In this document: in pieces, positions 13,901-25,619 of the stretch
Numbering within the stretch: the stretch's first letter is position 1
Layout of the letters: the number at the start of each line of letters is the position of its first letter
DNA from: Varroa destructor
Lineage: Eukaryota; Arthropoda; Arachnida; Mesostigmata; Varroidae
DNA length: 64,000 nt
NCBI RefSeq assembly: GCF_002443255.2
Contig: NW_019211460.1
Span: forward strand, 36,651,498-36,715,497
Direction: 5' to 3'
Notes under the pieces: model-generated
Told to the model about the DNA's origin: nothing
Databases searched by the model: none
The model's input: only the letters and a program-made list of their open reading frames with translations
Made by a program: the position numbers and the translations under genes

Positions 13901-14169
13901 AGCAGCGCCTAATCTAACGTAGTGTGGATTTATTGTACTTCGTATTTTTTAAACAGCTCACCGAGTTGAAACACCCGTGTCTATGCAAACAAGGTACATT
14001 CTTAAGAGGAAGTATAAACTCCAGTCTCGTAAAGAATAGAAAATTTGATCCAACAGAGCTCTACTTGTTTATTCATTAAAAATAAAACGAATATTAGTAG
14101 CCATTCATTTGCGTATTTTCTTTTCAGCTGATCATTATATTTGTTCGTCCCTTTTGTAGATCGAACTGC
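10936..14169. other. intergenic with uncertain ORFs at 12.5-13.1 kb
   Basis: No confirmed gene. 12529-12834 is open in three frames (77 codons plus; 101 and 60 minus). The plus reading includes MKRLLEEISKLRKYD, which has a coding look but no known family. 12875-13084 (plus) reads a lysine/glutamate/asparagine-rich segment ending NYELKCC. I see no connection to flanking exons. A hydrophobic cysteine-rich minus ORF at 11582-11827 lies in a GAC/GAT-repeat zone and is probably not coding. Confidence 0.4.
11066..11086 (+). repeat. (CAGT)n microsatellite
   Basis: About five consecutive CAGT/AGTC units, one imperfect. Simple repeat. Confidence 0.9.
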
Positions 14170-15080
14170 TGCAACGAGAGCAACAAGCTAGCAGACGACA
14201 CAGAACCGGAGTCAAGATTAAATATGGAGTCAGTACAGGGTATGTTAGCAGGACGAAGGGTTTTCGTGCATGAAACTGATAAAACCACTTTGAGCCTGCA
14301 AGAAAAGCTGACAAACATTGGAGCAATGTGGGACTTTATATGTAGGGACAATGATCTTCCCGACAATGCTCGTCGTGGAGCGTTCAATCACGTGTAGCAG
14401 CTTCAATGATAGCTTAACAAACAGATGCATATGTTTACGCTGTAAGAAGATTGGAACCACAGTAATTCGACCGGTGACAATTACTTCTGCAAGTTTCTCA
14501 AAAGAAGCATAATACTGAGCCTGAAAGCACCAATCCCGCAAGCTTCTTCAAAGGGAACGACTTTAACAAAAAGGAACATTGATTAAATATTCTTTAACAT
14601 CCTTCGAAAATTGGAAGTACATCAGGAAAGCATTTCATGGCGAACCCCAAAATGTCTATAACTGTGACCATACCGGGTTTAAGATAACGCAAAGCTACTT
14701 AGTCTTAGCTACTTAAGTCTTCAGTGAAGTGTATGCTCAAGTGCGTCAAGCATTTTCTACAAAATCACAGTTATAACCATTTGCTTTACTATTAGAGCAA
14801 TTGGCAATACTTTAACGGGCCAAATTCAATAAGGCGTTCTTATTTAATGGTCTGGTTGTATCAGACGGTACCGCCCCATTTAGCTATTGGATGACCGCTA
14901 AAAATTTCGTCGAATCTCTATAGTATTTTATAAAATACTCAAAAACGATTTTGTACAGTTATTCACAGGCGTCGCATGAACATTAAAGGGACTCGTTTTG
15001 TTAATAGACGCGGGAGGATGCTGCCGATGATCCTACCGTGTTGGAACAATAAGCTCCGATTGTCGAACATCTCAGTCTTT
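14170..15080 (+). mobile_element. pogo/Tigger-like transposase remnant
   Basis: Plus-strand pieces in several frames follow the order of a pogo-type (Tc1/mariner superfamily, DDE) transposase. 14159-14397 is open for about 80 codons and ends MWDFICRDNDLPDNARRGAF. This resembles the CENP-B-type segment W...F..R...LS followed by ARA.AFN. Near 14645-14700 is NVYNCDHTGFKITQ, matching the IYNVDETG block around the first catalytic aspartate, with D present but the following E replaced by H. Near 14850-14935 is FSYWMTAKNFVESL followed by YFIKYSKT, matching the SGWMT...F..W..HF block. Stops and frameshifts show it is dead. No terminal repeats were identified. Family placement rests on three collinear motifs. 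Confidence 0.65.
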
Positions 15081-15481
15081 TTATCATTTACAATAGGGTA
15101 CAATAGGGCACTACTTACTTAAGCACTAACCTATCCCCACCATGTCGTACAATGTCTTTTACTTTGCAATAAAGTCTATGTCGTAAGCATTCACACAGTA
15201 CATCTTGGAGCTACGGTACCCATCCATTCAGTCCTGACGTATTTAATGATGAAGAATTTATGTGCTCTGCAATTATGGGCGACGTGGACATCACCCGTTA
15301 AACTAGTAATAACAAAACTTAAAGCACTTTACAAGGAGCGCCAACGTTGACAAGAACGGGACAAATAATGGCGAATATCACTCGGCCATACCTCACGCCT
15401 GCTTTGGGCCGAACGGTCCGACGTGATCGCAAGCCTCTCTGAAGTACAATCCTAACGAGAACAGGAAAATCTTTAGTAGTT
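15081..15481. other. intergenic
   Basis: No ORF or motif recognised between the transposase remnant and the integrase scrap. Confidence 0.6.
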
Positions 15482-15706
15482 TTAAACTCTCATTATGGTC
15501 AAGTTAAACATTGAAGCTGTCGTTACGAGCTTTCTCTTGCTCGTTGTTCGATAGGCAGACTCGAAAGAAGTCCTTAGACAAGAACGCTGAAAAACGGAAT
15601 ACACAATTGAATGAAAGATTTCCCAGCCGTCTACGGCTTGCGATTTTAAGGTCGGGATGTGGCTAGACGGCTGAACGGTTATTATGCGCGTTACCCAAAC
15701 GAACAT
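15482..15706 (-). mobile_element. gypsy-type integrase C-terminal fragment
   Basis: A 74-codon minus-strand ORF includes SAYRTTSKRKLVTTASMFNL. This is close in pattern to the stretch after the integrase core of gypsy-like LTR retrotransposons, where AYRT/AYNT is followed by ..TG.TP..L..GRE. The expected upstream block (W...L....FA) is only weakly visible, and the conserved GRE is not kept. No LTRs or further pol sequence can be recognised nearby. It may instead be a chance resemblance; the match covers only about 20 residues. Confidence 0.4.
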
Positions 15707-16828
15707 TTTATTTTATTATTTTATATATAGATTATATAGTGAATTCGATAAGCATCCGATTTGGTATTTTTTTTGTCCATCATCGATATCGTCAGCCATA
15801 ATAAGGTACGTTAGGAAGACGACCAGACGTATTCCTTTCAACATATGTGATCAACCAATGAGAATTAGAGCAAGGCGTGACAGAAAATTAATCTTTCTGC
15901 TTTCAATCGGGATAAGAGTCTATATCAACTTATCCAAACACTAGACTGTGTTGAGACACTTTCAGGTTTCAGTTCAAACCAGGTTACAGTCATACGATAG
16001 ACCAGTGACAAGGCTGTAAGAGCACACGTATATTCCGTTCAGTTGATTTTTATAGCCCTTGAAATGAAGAGTGGCTCATTTCAGCTGGTCTTTTCGTACA
16101 AAGAGCTAGGCGAACTAGAGATGATAAGATTAAATAGCTGATATCAAGAATAAACGATACAAATAAGCAAACCGCTTAGCGATAATGCCCGTTCAGAGAG
16201 GTGGCAACAGCTGCTGTTCTAGTGTCCCACTCTAGCAGACAAAAACAAATAAAAAAAAAAACCATTTATATTTACATTAGTGTGTGTAGCGAGAACTATT
16301 TTGCATAGAACAAGTAATGTATCTATATATACTTTGTTTGGACTCGAGATTAAAACACAAGGAGGATGAACTGCAGCCAGCAGATAACGCTGTCTACTTA
16401 AGTGTGTCTGTAAACAAGAGCTACTGATAGAAGACAGGGAGAGGCAATATTACTACCTAGCCAAAGTATTAATGATAATCTGTAACCGATAACGAACGTC
16501 AATCCCCTGTCAACCTTAAGTAAAAAATAGGCAAATATTTGTCATCGCATGGTTTTATGTATTTAATAAACAGGGAGTAATCGGCTGTTAAAACCGTAGT
16601 TGGTCAGCGCACAAAGTTCATTTGCAGCGTCAAATTGAGCTGATGTATAAGGTGCCTAGGCAAAGCCCAGACGACTGACTAAAAAATTCCCACTTTACAC
16701 CCATTCAATGTGGAAAAAGCAACAGTTTGTCAGGTTTAATGACGATGCTTCCGATGACATGTCAATTACCTAAAGAGTATCAAATATTAATCAGATCTAG
16801 GCCGAGAATTTCGGGTTGGGGTTCTGTT

Positions 16829-16875
<47 letters not shown>

Positions 16876-19800
16876 AACGAGCGAGCGATAGAGAGAGGTA
16901 ACGTTAATCGGGGCCAGTGTGCAGAATGAAGCTTGCCGCAAGGGCAAAAAAGGATAATCGCGTAGCAGGATCAATAAAAAAAATACACTCAAAGAGGCCT
17001 TGCTGGACAATAATGAGGCATTTACAGAAAATAAAAAAAAAACTGCAAATAATTACGTAACGGACCTTTTGTTCCATTTTATCTCTAGTTAAGAACAAAA
17101 CTGTTTGTTGTTTATAAATAGGCGCTCTCCTTTGTAGCACCAATACATTAGAGCAATTGTGTGTGACCATATTTGGGCATCAACAACTGATTCTAGCATG
17201 TTAAAATTAGCAAGAAAACTACCAGGTGAAATCATTACTTTTGCTTTTTCATAACTGGCACTGTTAAACAGACGCAAGCCAACGAAGCCCGAGGTTGAAC
17301 ACGGCACAGTATGTGCTGTGGCTAAGAGGATAACCCGGGGTCAGAGAAGGGCGGAGGCTGTTTAGGCACGGGACCGCGATACGGCGGAACGAAAAAGGCT
17401 GGGTGAGAAAGGAAAAACGAAGCCCCACAAAATCGCAGCATCCGCCAGCGCGAGCATCAACGAAGGCTTAGCTTAGTCAGTAGGAAATGGTGGCCCAAGG
17501 CCATTGGCAACTGCCAAACAGGCAGCTCGTAGAGTGGCCGTTTCGCCCAGTGCTGTGGCTTTTGTCAAGGTCGTAATCGACTTGCCATCATTACCAAAAG
17601 CTCATATCGGCGTTAACATTCAAGTTAAGAGCTTTAACAGTTCAGAAAAGCTCATATTTAACAGTGCACGACAGGTACGTCATTATAATCTAAAAGCGAA
17701 AATTTCGGACCGTAGTATACTAGACTAAATGTCATTCAACTAGCAGTGGCACTAGTGACAACGACAGAAAAAAACGTAGCGCCCTACTGGATCTAATCAT
17801 AAATTTGCTTTCGTTTTCAAGATAACAGTACCCCGTGGTGACGATGCAGGTATTGAACTACCGTACTATTGTTTGAATACATACTGTGCTATCCTACAGT
17901 GCCGTATCTACGAAAACGGTTGTAGCAATACTAATAGTATCACAATTAGGCGTTGGTCGTCTTGCTTCATCGAGGGATAACGAATAATATCAATTCAACG
18001 CGAAGACTCATCGCTCTACTGAAATCAGGCTCGTTTCATTCCACTTAAGTAATATTACCCCAAACGGTGCCTTGAAAGTAGGCGTGCATACATAGTGCGT
18101 TGACGTTGTTCTTCTGCCGATATGAACGTAAGGTTCTGCCGCGTGTGTGAGCTATACCAGAATCGATTTTAAGCTATCACACCAAACCCTGGCTCAAATG
18201 AAAGCACATATAGACACACATGGACAAAGAAGGTATCCACAGTTCATCTGTCCGCATATAGTTCTAATGCTATATCATGTATGATCGAGTATGGCAACGG
18301 GCAAAGAAAACCGCATTCTGGCCGCGGAAGAGACTGCTGTGACTCTACCGACCGCACGGTAACAGCAGCCACGCCATCACCACTGCGGCGTGCCAGCAGT
18401 CGACTACAGAGCGACCGCAACCATCAACACCGCCGTAATTACCACCAGCATGGATATGGCTGTCACTAGACAGTTGCCCGCCAATACTGTAACTCGCAGT
18501 CGAACTTATATCAACGTCCAATACGAATCTGACATACAGACAGAAAAAACGGGAAGGAGCAAAAAAACTCGGTGATGACAAATCTACCCCTTTTTGGGCT
18601 CTACCTTCGTTCGATCGTTCCTACGTTGTTCTACGGATCCCTTCTATTTCGATTTGAAGGGCGCACACGCACTGTTGTTCACTCGCTCGATGCAGGTCGT
18701 TGCTGGCGTTACGTGCTCTCCGCATACGAAACGCCATATTGCGCATGTCCCGTTTGAAATAGCACTAACAGTAATGGTCATTTTCTGGCTTCATAAAGGT
18801 TGATGTATCTGTTGTATACCCTGCATGGAGTAATAAATGAACAGAATTATTTATAGTCAGCATCTAATGACGACGCTGATGATTGACTCTGCTTATATTC
18901 CAGTGTACTCAAACGGGTATCGCGCGTCATGGGCTTGTAGGAAAACACTTTAGGAATATATACGAACAATCGTAATGCGCGGATCGACAGTACCGTTTGT
19001 GATGTCCAGTACGTCTGCCATAAATGAGGACAATAAATCCGCTGTTTCCCCCTATAAGCAGAGGAATAACACGTATCGCTTGCGTTAGAAAGCTTTCAAG
19101 CCTATGCTGCGACACGTTTGTATTTCAGGCATACAGCAGAGAGACCAGTTTGGCCAGTGTTCTTCTGTATAAATACTTTCTGTTAGCGATATGAATCCTC
19201 GAACAACCGATCAAGAAGCCAGCAGTTCCTACACTATGGACCATGTCGCTCTGCAGCACCCGCTTAGTACTGTAGTAGCTTAGTACTCATACGTGGGTGT
19301 ATCAAAACACCTAATTGCGTCATGATCGTCACCACCGCATACCGGAACTATGTGCTCGTATGTTTTATGTTGAACACCACCTTAGGCAGATAGATATATA
19401 GTCTTTTTTCCCTCGTAAAAAAGAATATCACAGAAATGCTCTAGTTCTTTGGTAACAATACTTCTATAGTACGTATAGTCGCCGATTGACCTCCTGGAGT
19501 ATATATATAGGGCGTATAGACAAGCTGTTCTTCTATTATCTTGAACTTCTATTATCTATTCCTATTACGAGTTATTCGAATGAGTGGCAGTCCTGAATTT
19601 ATTGGCATAAACTAAAAACTACTAAATAGACAGGGGTCAATGTATTTCATATTGTTTTGTTATTTTGCAAATTGCAACGAAGTACTAATTGTTTACTTTT
19701 TTCGCGTAAGATCCTACGTTTCGAGCGCAATGCATACACTGCTATCATTATTACTGCTAGATTTACACAATAACGTTAATTGTTACTGCTCGATTGCTTT

Positions 19801-20044
19801 TTCTGCTTACAGCGTGAACCAATTGCGACTTGCGTGACGACGGGTAAGTTAGCAATTATCACAAAAGCCACCAAATAGTAGTAATCCATTATAATGAGAG
19901 AAGTTCGAATAAAACGAATTCCCATCTTCGTAGAGAGGGAACTAGGTATATCAATGTTCTCGTAGAATACTGAATATTCAACGTTTTCTTACAGAGACTT
20001 CTTATAAAGCTCTAACTTATAAGAGCGGTTCACCGCCGGTTGTA
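15707..20044. other. intergenic with a GC-richer patch at 17.28-17.73 kb
   Basis: No confirmed gene. A GC-richer patch at about 17280-17730 contains a 74-codon plus ORF (17504-17728, start MATAKQAARRVAVSPSAV) of unknown family. Another GC-rich patch with CAC/GCC words is at about 18300-18470. The rest is AT-rich with short ORFs only. Confidence 0.5.
16833..16872. repeat. (TA)20 microsatellite
   Basis: Uninterrupted TA dinucleotide run of about 40 bases. ORFs crossing it (poly Tyr-Ile) are artefacts. Confidence 0.95.
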
Positions 20045-21060
20045 TTTATTGGCTTGTCGAAAAAGTATTGATCGTATTCAAACCAAATTAGAACGAATCT
20101 TATTTTCCTATTTTCAAAATGAATGTTTCCTAACGAAGTATGCGCTATTTCGGTATATGACTTTCTGGCATTTTTCTGGTAATTCCATCACTGTAGAACT
20201 TCTGTGGTTTCTAGACGAAAAATTACAATAAGTGATTTCTCCATTCCTTTACTGAAACAAACTTAATACCATAAAGTTCTGCGGAAAATGGTAATACAAA
20301 ATTTGGGCTATATGGCACGTGCACTAAAATTTTTAATTCCAAGTCTCTCAGTGTTTGGCGAGTAATTAACTATTTGGTCCCATAGCATTGTCATTGTGGA
20401 AGACAATGCCTTTCCTGTTCACTATCTTTGATCGATATTGTTTTGCAATCGTTTATCATAATCTTGTTAGGTCTGAGGTTCGAGTCAATCATTTTGACAT
20501 CTCTTTCCAATCTCATCAAATACACAACGGCATTTGTTTGGCGCCAGCCTGGGGGCAACACATTTTTTAATTGCATATTATTGTCCAATGTGATCCACTT
20601 GTAATCACTCGCGAGCATTCGTTTTAGCAATGGCTCGACTTTACCACGTTCGCAACTCAAAAATACCACTGAGTAAAATTTTTGCGTTAAGTCGCAATAA
20701 AGCCTTTTTTTTTTTTTTTTTTTTTATATCCACCTTTCTTCGATAAATTAGTACTTCGTGGTAGTGAATGCTTAGCCCCTTGGTGATATTACGATTGTTA
20801 GTTTTAGTTTCGCAATGATTCTATCAATCTTTTTCATGATTGGTTATTAAGAGTGTGTTTTACATCAAAATTCTTCCTAGAACACATCCTGACGATATAC
20901 AGATTTTTCAGGATTGCGGACATCATTTGCGTTTTTTTTACGTAATAAAATTGTAAAATATAGTACATTTTGACAGGCGTTTCATTCATCCACAATATGT
21001 AAATTCAGTAAAACTGTGCGTTTAATACTTTCAACCAAACGTTTAATACTTTTTGGTAAC
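20045..21060 (-). mobile_element. decayed near-complete mariner transposon, copy 2
   Basis: The minus strand encodes scattered mariner transposase segments. The clearest is at about 20575-20645, reading RGKVEPLLKRMLASDYKWIT. It corresponds to the ...LL.R+VTGDEKWI.YDN block, with the catalytic aspartate position still D but the following E changed to Y. The C-terminus near 20140-20195 reads MELPEKCQKVIYRNSAYF, matching LPE+WQKVI..NGAYF. Degenerate ends are visible: the left end (20048-20075) contains CGAAAAAGTATTGATCG, and the right end read inward (about 21058-21035) contains CCAAAAAGTATTAAACG. The two share AAAAAGTATT. The total of about 1015 bases is a little under the usual 1.2-1.3 kb. A T-tract at 20705-20725 interrupts it. 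It cannot produce transposase. Confidence 0.85.
20705..20725. repeat. poly-T tract
   Basis: About 20 consecutive T inside the mariner remnant. It could be slippage or the trace of a small poly(A)-tailed insertion on the minus strand. Confidence 0.9.
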
Positions 21061-21087
21061 ATATATATATATATATATATATATATA
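21061..21087. repeat. (TA)n microsatellite at mariner edge
   Basis: A 27-base TA run abutting the right end of the mariner remnant. Mariner inserts at TA dinucleotides, so a TA repeat at the junction fits target preference or later slippage of the duplicated TA. Confidence 0.9.
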
Positions 21088-22374
21088 GTGCGTCCCAATT
21101 GAGGACAGTTACTATCCACCGCGATTACAGCTCAATTCGAAATCTAGGCCACAACGTAGTCGATCTTAAAACGTTCCTCTTTTTGATTCGCAAACAACAT
21201 ATGGTGCACTAAGCGATCATAACAGGCATAAACTTATCAAAATATCGCTCAAGACGCGCTACATAAAAAAAATTTGATAGAATTAAACATGGCGAACTTT
21301 GGCCTGATAGGAAGCCAAAAGTTTCCAAAACACAAATCCAAACGGCCAAAAAATATAGTAGTAAAAAAAATTTAAAAAAAGGACTAACCGTTAAAGCTCA
21401 TATGGGCACCCCAATCGATAATCGCCATCTCCCTCCAAAAAACGGCCGCAAATTTTCAAAACTATCAAAAGTCTACGTGTACGGCGCACTGTTCTCTACA
21501 ACGACGAGTTTAATGTTTTGTCCCAGAAGGAACCAGCTTTCGTCTGGTAACATAGACTCCGCATGAACGCATTCCGGTTATGACAAGCAGCTTATTGAAG
21601 TTTCCCCCAAGTCGATGGACACAGGTACACACGTGAATGCTGTTGCTGATGCTGTTAATGCGATGTCGTCCAAGTGAGCAGTGATTTGCAACGGTTATAC
21701 CGCACGAGCGCCCCCACTTTTTCTCTAAATGTATATATATATACATCTTCCGTGCTCTTTGGCCTGCCACAGTGTGCTTCTTCGTCTCTCATTTTTTCTC
21801 GTCGGCTGTTGCTGTCGTGTTTCACTTACGATCCGTCAGTATCCGTGCCTCAGTAGCAATTACCATGACACGCTTGTAGTGACGAAAAAATCAATTATTA
21901 TTTTTTCTTTCAAACACTGAAATCTTGGATTACCTATTCTAATTAAATTTGTATTTATTGTCATTTAGTTGTACGGTTAGGAAGTGACTAGCCTGAATTC
22001 CGTTATGTTTCGATAACCTTCATGAAGACAATATGAATTCGTCCATCACTGCGATCTAATCGAACCATATTTAGGCTAATTCGTGTCCATTAGCATTAGT
22101 ACAAGGTCGGTGTATATTTCTTCTGTAGATATCCGAGAGTAAACGGTTATACGAAAAAAAATTAGTTTCGACTGCAAGAATTCTCGCGTCCGTAAGGGCT
22201 AGCAGTTCCTCATCAATTCGCCCAGCTAAAGTATGTAAATAAGCTGTAAGATAAACAGAAGCGCTTGCTGAGTCTTTGCTTACTCGTCGCTGCCCGCAAG
22301 GTCATGCGAAGAATCTCACCGCTCTCTAACTTAACCTAGTTACAACTCCGTAGATATATTCCTCTAGAGCCCCT
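21088..22374. other. intergenic, no gene seen
   Basis: No supported coding sequence. Short TA runs at about 21731-21745. Otherwise unremarkable. Confidence 0.6.
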
Positions 22375-22790
22375 ATGCTGGAGGCTTTAGCCAGACAAGC
22401 TCTGGTTGTATTCCAAATGGAGGATGCGCTAGGTTGTAACCACTCGCGGTCGAACGGGAGCCTGAGCAGGCTACGGGCAGGTATCGACGAACAAGTGCCT
22501 CGAACTACTTACTCGTTATTCTCTAGACCTACGAGAGCATATCTTATTCTAGTTCAGAGCGAAATTTGAGCTATCGAGACCCACGACCTCGCTGGCTTCT
22601 ATGTGATCTGCTATAAAACTCAAAAGATAACAATCGCCGGCCGACCTCGTACAGGGATGTCACTACGTTATAACCACAGAATGGAAGATCTACACTGCGT
22701 GCTAGCAGAAGACAGCGTCGTCGTTCTCGTCAGTACCAACATTAGTATAATAGCTATATAACCTATTTTCGTCAACCGGACGCAAAGTTA
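22375..22790 (+). mobile_element. non-LTR retrotransposon endonuclease-like remnant
   Basis: One plus-strand frame is open from 22375 to about 22761 with a single in-frame stop at 22567-22569. It reads ILVQSEI, then a stop, then LAGFYVICYKT, then AGRPRTGMSLRYNHRMEDL and EDSVVVLVSTN. This resembles the middle of the apurinic-type endonuclease of non-LTR elements, where an LQE/SE block is followed by GY, then GRP.GG.A..Y, then a D.R hydrophobic strand. The block spacing is right, but GG is TG here. Composition is GC-richer than the flanks, as expected of former coding sequence. This is a fold-level match by eye; the clade is not determinable. Confidence 0.5.
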
Positions 22791-23745
22791 ACCCTCACTA
22801 AAGTTGAAATGCTCCTTAGCTATTCATGAAAGGTTCCGCCGGCGGCGGAATGGCATTTATGGCGACCTACACACACGATTGGACCAACCCTTGCATACGG
22901 CCCAGTTCGTTGCCTAAGACGTTGATGGACTTTTGCTGCCGATCGTTAGCATCAGCGTCTTCCTGACCTTTATATGCCACAGAGGAGGTTTCGCCAGTCG
23001 TATCTTTACGATAAATACTGAGCTCAGTAAAATAAAGTTTCTCAGCAAAAGTAGTTTGTTCAGGGAGTAAACGCATATCGAAGCGCACACACCAGTGGCC
23101 ATTGACGTCGCCCTACAATTCGTGGATTTACCCGACGAAAAAGGAGAGCTATTCCTGGGCCATCCCAGTACAAAACCGTCTCCCCACTTCTACGTATGAA
23201 ATGGTTTTGTCGCCCAACAACGCTGACGGAAAACCGTCAACTGTAATCGTTGATATCACTTAGTTTTATCCATGTTGCTCTGACCGCCGAAATCAACGGT
23301 GGTTCAATAGTCTTTGCTATTTGGCTGAAAAGGCATACACAAAGGAAGGCGAAGAAGCCTTCTCTCAGTTTGCCTCAGAATCGCTTATCGCAGAGTCAAT
23401 TTCAGAAAGACAGATTTATCTTCAAGCAGGAAACCTTTTGCTTGAAGGAGGCGGAGCACCATCCCTATAAATGGTTCTCTAGTCGTGGATCGCCAGCCGA
23501 CCTTAATAGAATACTTAGTGGATGTTTCAAGCAAGTGCTTTGGGGTAGGGTCGCGACTTATAAGCGAAAAGACTGGGAAAACAGATTCTTGGTACGAGAC
23601 ATTGTCCAGGCACTTCAAGTTGAAACAAGGCAGCGGGACCCGACCTAATGAAAAGCGAATACCTGGAAAACGCACTCATTCTGGCTCCTGCTGGACGGTG
23701 CTCTTCGACAAGTGCCTTCGTACAATCTTACTTTCCCCACAATAG
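22791..23745 (+). mobile_element. probable continuation of the non-LTR remnant, frames broken
   Basis: Downstream of the endonuclease-like segment, long open stretches continue in alternating plus-strand frames. One (about 23262-23468) reads AEKAYTKEGEEAFSQFASES. Another (23485-23745) reads YLVDVSSKCFGVGSRLISEK. They look like former coding sequence (balanced composition, GC near half) but match no reverse-transcriptase motif I can identify. Position and strand suggest the linker region of the same retroelement. An unrelated decayed gene is also possible. Antisense ORFs over the same bases (23385-23675, 22867-23088) are most likely shadows. Confidence 0.35.
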
Positions 23746-25065
23746 CTCAAGGCCGTTCTTTTCCTCACCCCAAGGGCGAAAGCGACCCTGATCAGGTGGC
23801 AAAGCATAGCCAGAAAGTAACTCCCATTGTTTCTTCCATTGACGATTAGTCACTTTCAGGTTTTCGCTTAGTCTCGTTACAACCAGCAAGAAAAACAGCG
23901 GTCAAAAACTTTTCTTTTGTAAAAAAAGCTTTTGTATTCCCACTCAAATTTCGGCAGTAAAAGCTGGAACCGGGCATCTCACTGAGTACAACGTAGATAA
24001 TATTTGCTTTACATAATACACCTGTCTCTCGTCCTTGTAAGTGGCGGCATCATTTTACGACTCGTGTTGCTTATCTTTTTCGACTGCGCGACTTTGTCCA
24101 CTGTTTTCCGTGCAGCCTGTCTGAAGAAGAAAGGCCATCAAATAAGTCATTCCACCGAATAGAACATCAACAACAAGAAGCTTTTAAAAACTCCGGTTTT
24201 TTAAGCAAAACGTAACAGAAGAATATGATGGAAAATTACGTAGTTATCAACAGGTATTTTTAGTTTTAGTTTTAGTTCTCACTATATGTTCAAATATATT
24301 TGACGTATACCTAACGGTTGTCAAATTCCATTCTGACGGTTTCGTCGACTGCCACTTGGGTATAAAACTACCGATCACCGAAATGCGGCGCCGTCAATGA
24401 ACACTCAAGCATTCGGAAGCGAGCAATGGATTTCAAATATCCCATACCTCAACCGGAAATATATTTCAACCATATATGACTATTTCCTATACTTTTTGTG
24501 CTTACTCAAAAATGATAATATTGATGCGTTAACACCTACGAACAGAATACGATACGGTCACAGTCAATTGAACAGCCTTAGTACTTACTTATACTCCATC
24601 CGTCCATAGCAGAGTTATTAGTATCAGATTGAATGATCTTAATGTATCTAAACACTAATATACAGCGGAGTCGTACGCAAAGTGGCTATGTTTTCTGAAA
24701 GTGGACCATTAGGGCGTAGTTTCAATTTGGTAGGTAATTCTAGAATGTATATACGATAAAAAAATTATTCATACATTTTATTATTTTAAAAGACACTGAT
24801 GTGGTGTATTTTACTCTATATTTGATAGAGAAACCAGTGGTTCTCATTGTTTCCAAGAGACCATTAAACAAAGTTGCCCCCCGAAAGAGCTATCGTTCGT
24901 GTTCCCTTATCCGCCTATTCTTTCCATAGCCAATCGTGTTTCAGAAAACCACTAACGTAGCAAAACAGCTATTAAATATAATGATAATAATAATAATAAT
25001 GTACATTTCAGATCACTGTTTCAATTGTGATTTTTTGCTTGCTGCAAGAACAGCCTTCTTAACAC

Positions 25066-25103
<38 letters not shown>

Positions 25104-25619
25104 TATACGCTCTTGATTAACGTAGATTTCTACACTCGTATCATGGCGCATCATTTGGCGCCCGATGAAAAGATTTCTGGTTTGTTAAATTAAAAAAGAC
25201 CGACTAAACCAATTCAATTGTAATTTGTTTACAATTTATTTAATTATACAAGTAACAATAACAGCTGTTTAGCCAAATAACTTTTCACAAAAACATATAT
25301 ATATATGGGATTAACTTTATCGCTGTATTAACTCTTTCATCACTGTCGACTGGTTGGTCGTTTAAAAATTCGTGGTTTCTCTTTAGCCATTTAGGACATG
25401 TATGTTGCCCCATAAGGGCTAATCATTCTCCTCATCATTAATATTAATAACATTAAGTTATTCAATACGAAATATTAAGGTCATATTTCAAGATTACGCT
25501 ATTTTATGGCAATGTGACGTTTTGTGACGCCTTTTTTGGACTCAAAATATATCCGTACGCTTCGAATTCTGAGACTGTTTGTTTGTGTATTGTTACCTGG
25601 GATTTCAGCCGGCCAGTTG
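23746..25619. other. intergenic, no gene seen
   Basis: No supported gene. AT-rich, with a short ATA/TAA run at about 24980-25000 and the TA repeat listed separately. Confidence 0.6.
25068..25107. repeat. (TA)n microsatellite
   Basis: TA dinucleotide run with one AC interruption. Confidence 0.95.

Noticed and set aside
14124..14541. Minus-strand ORFs over the transposase remnant
   Set aside because: The plus strand over the same bases carries the collinear transposase motifs, so these are antisense shadows.
16828..17010. ORF reading through (TA)n with an alternating Tyr-Ile run
   Set aside because: Artefact of the dinucleotide repeat; similar ORFs at 24936-25193 and 50342-50623 were rejected for the same reason.
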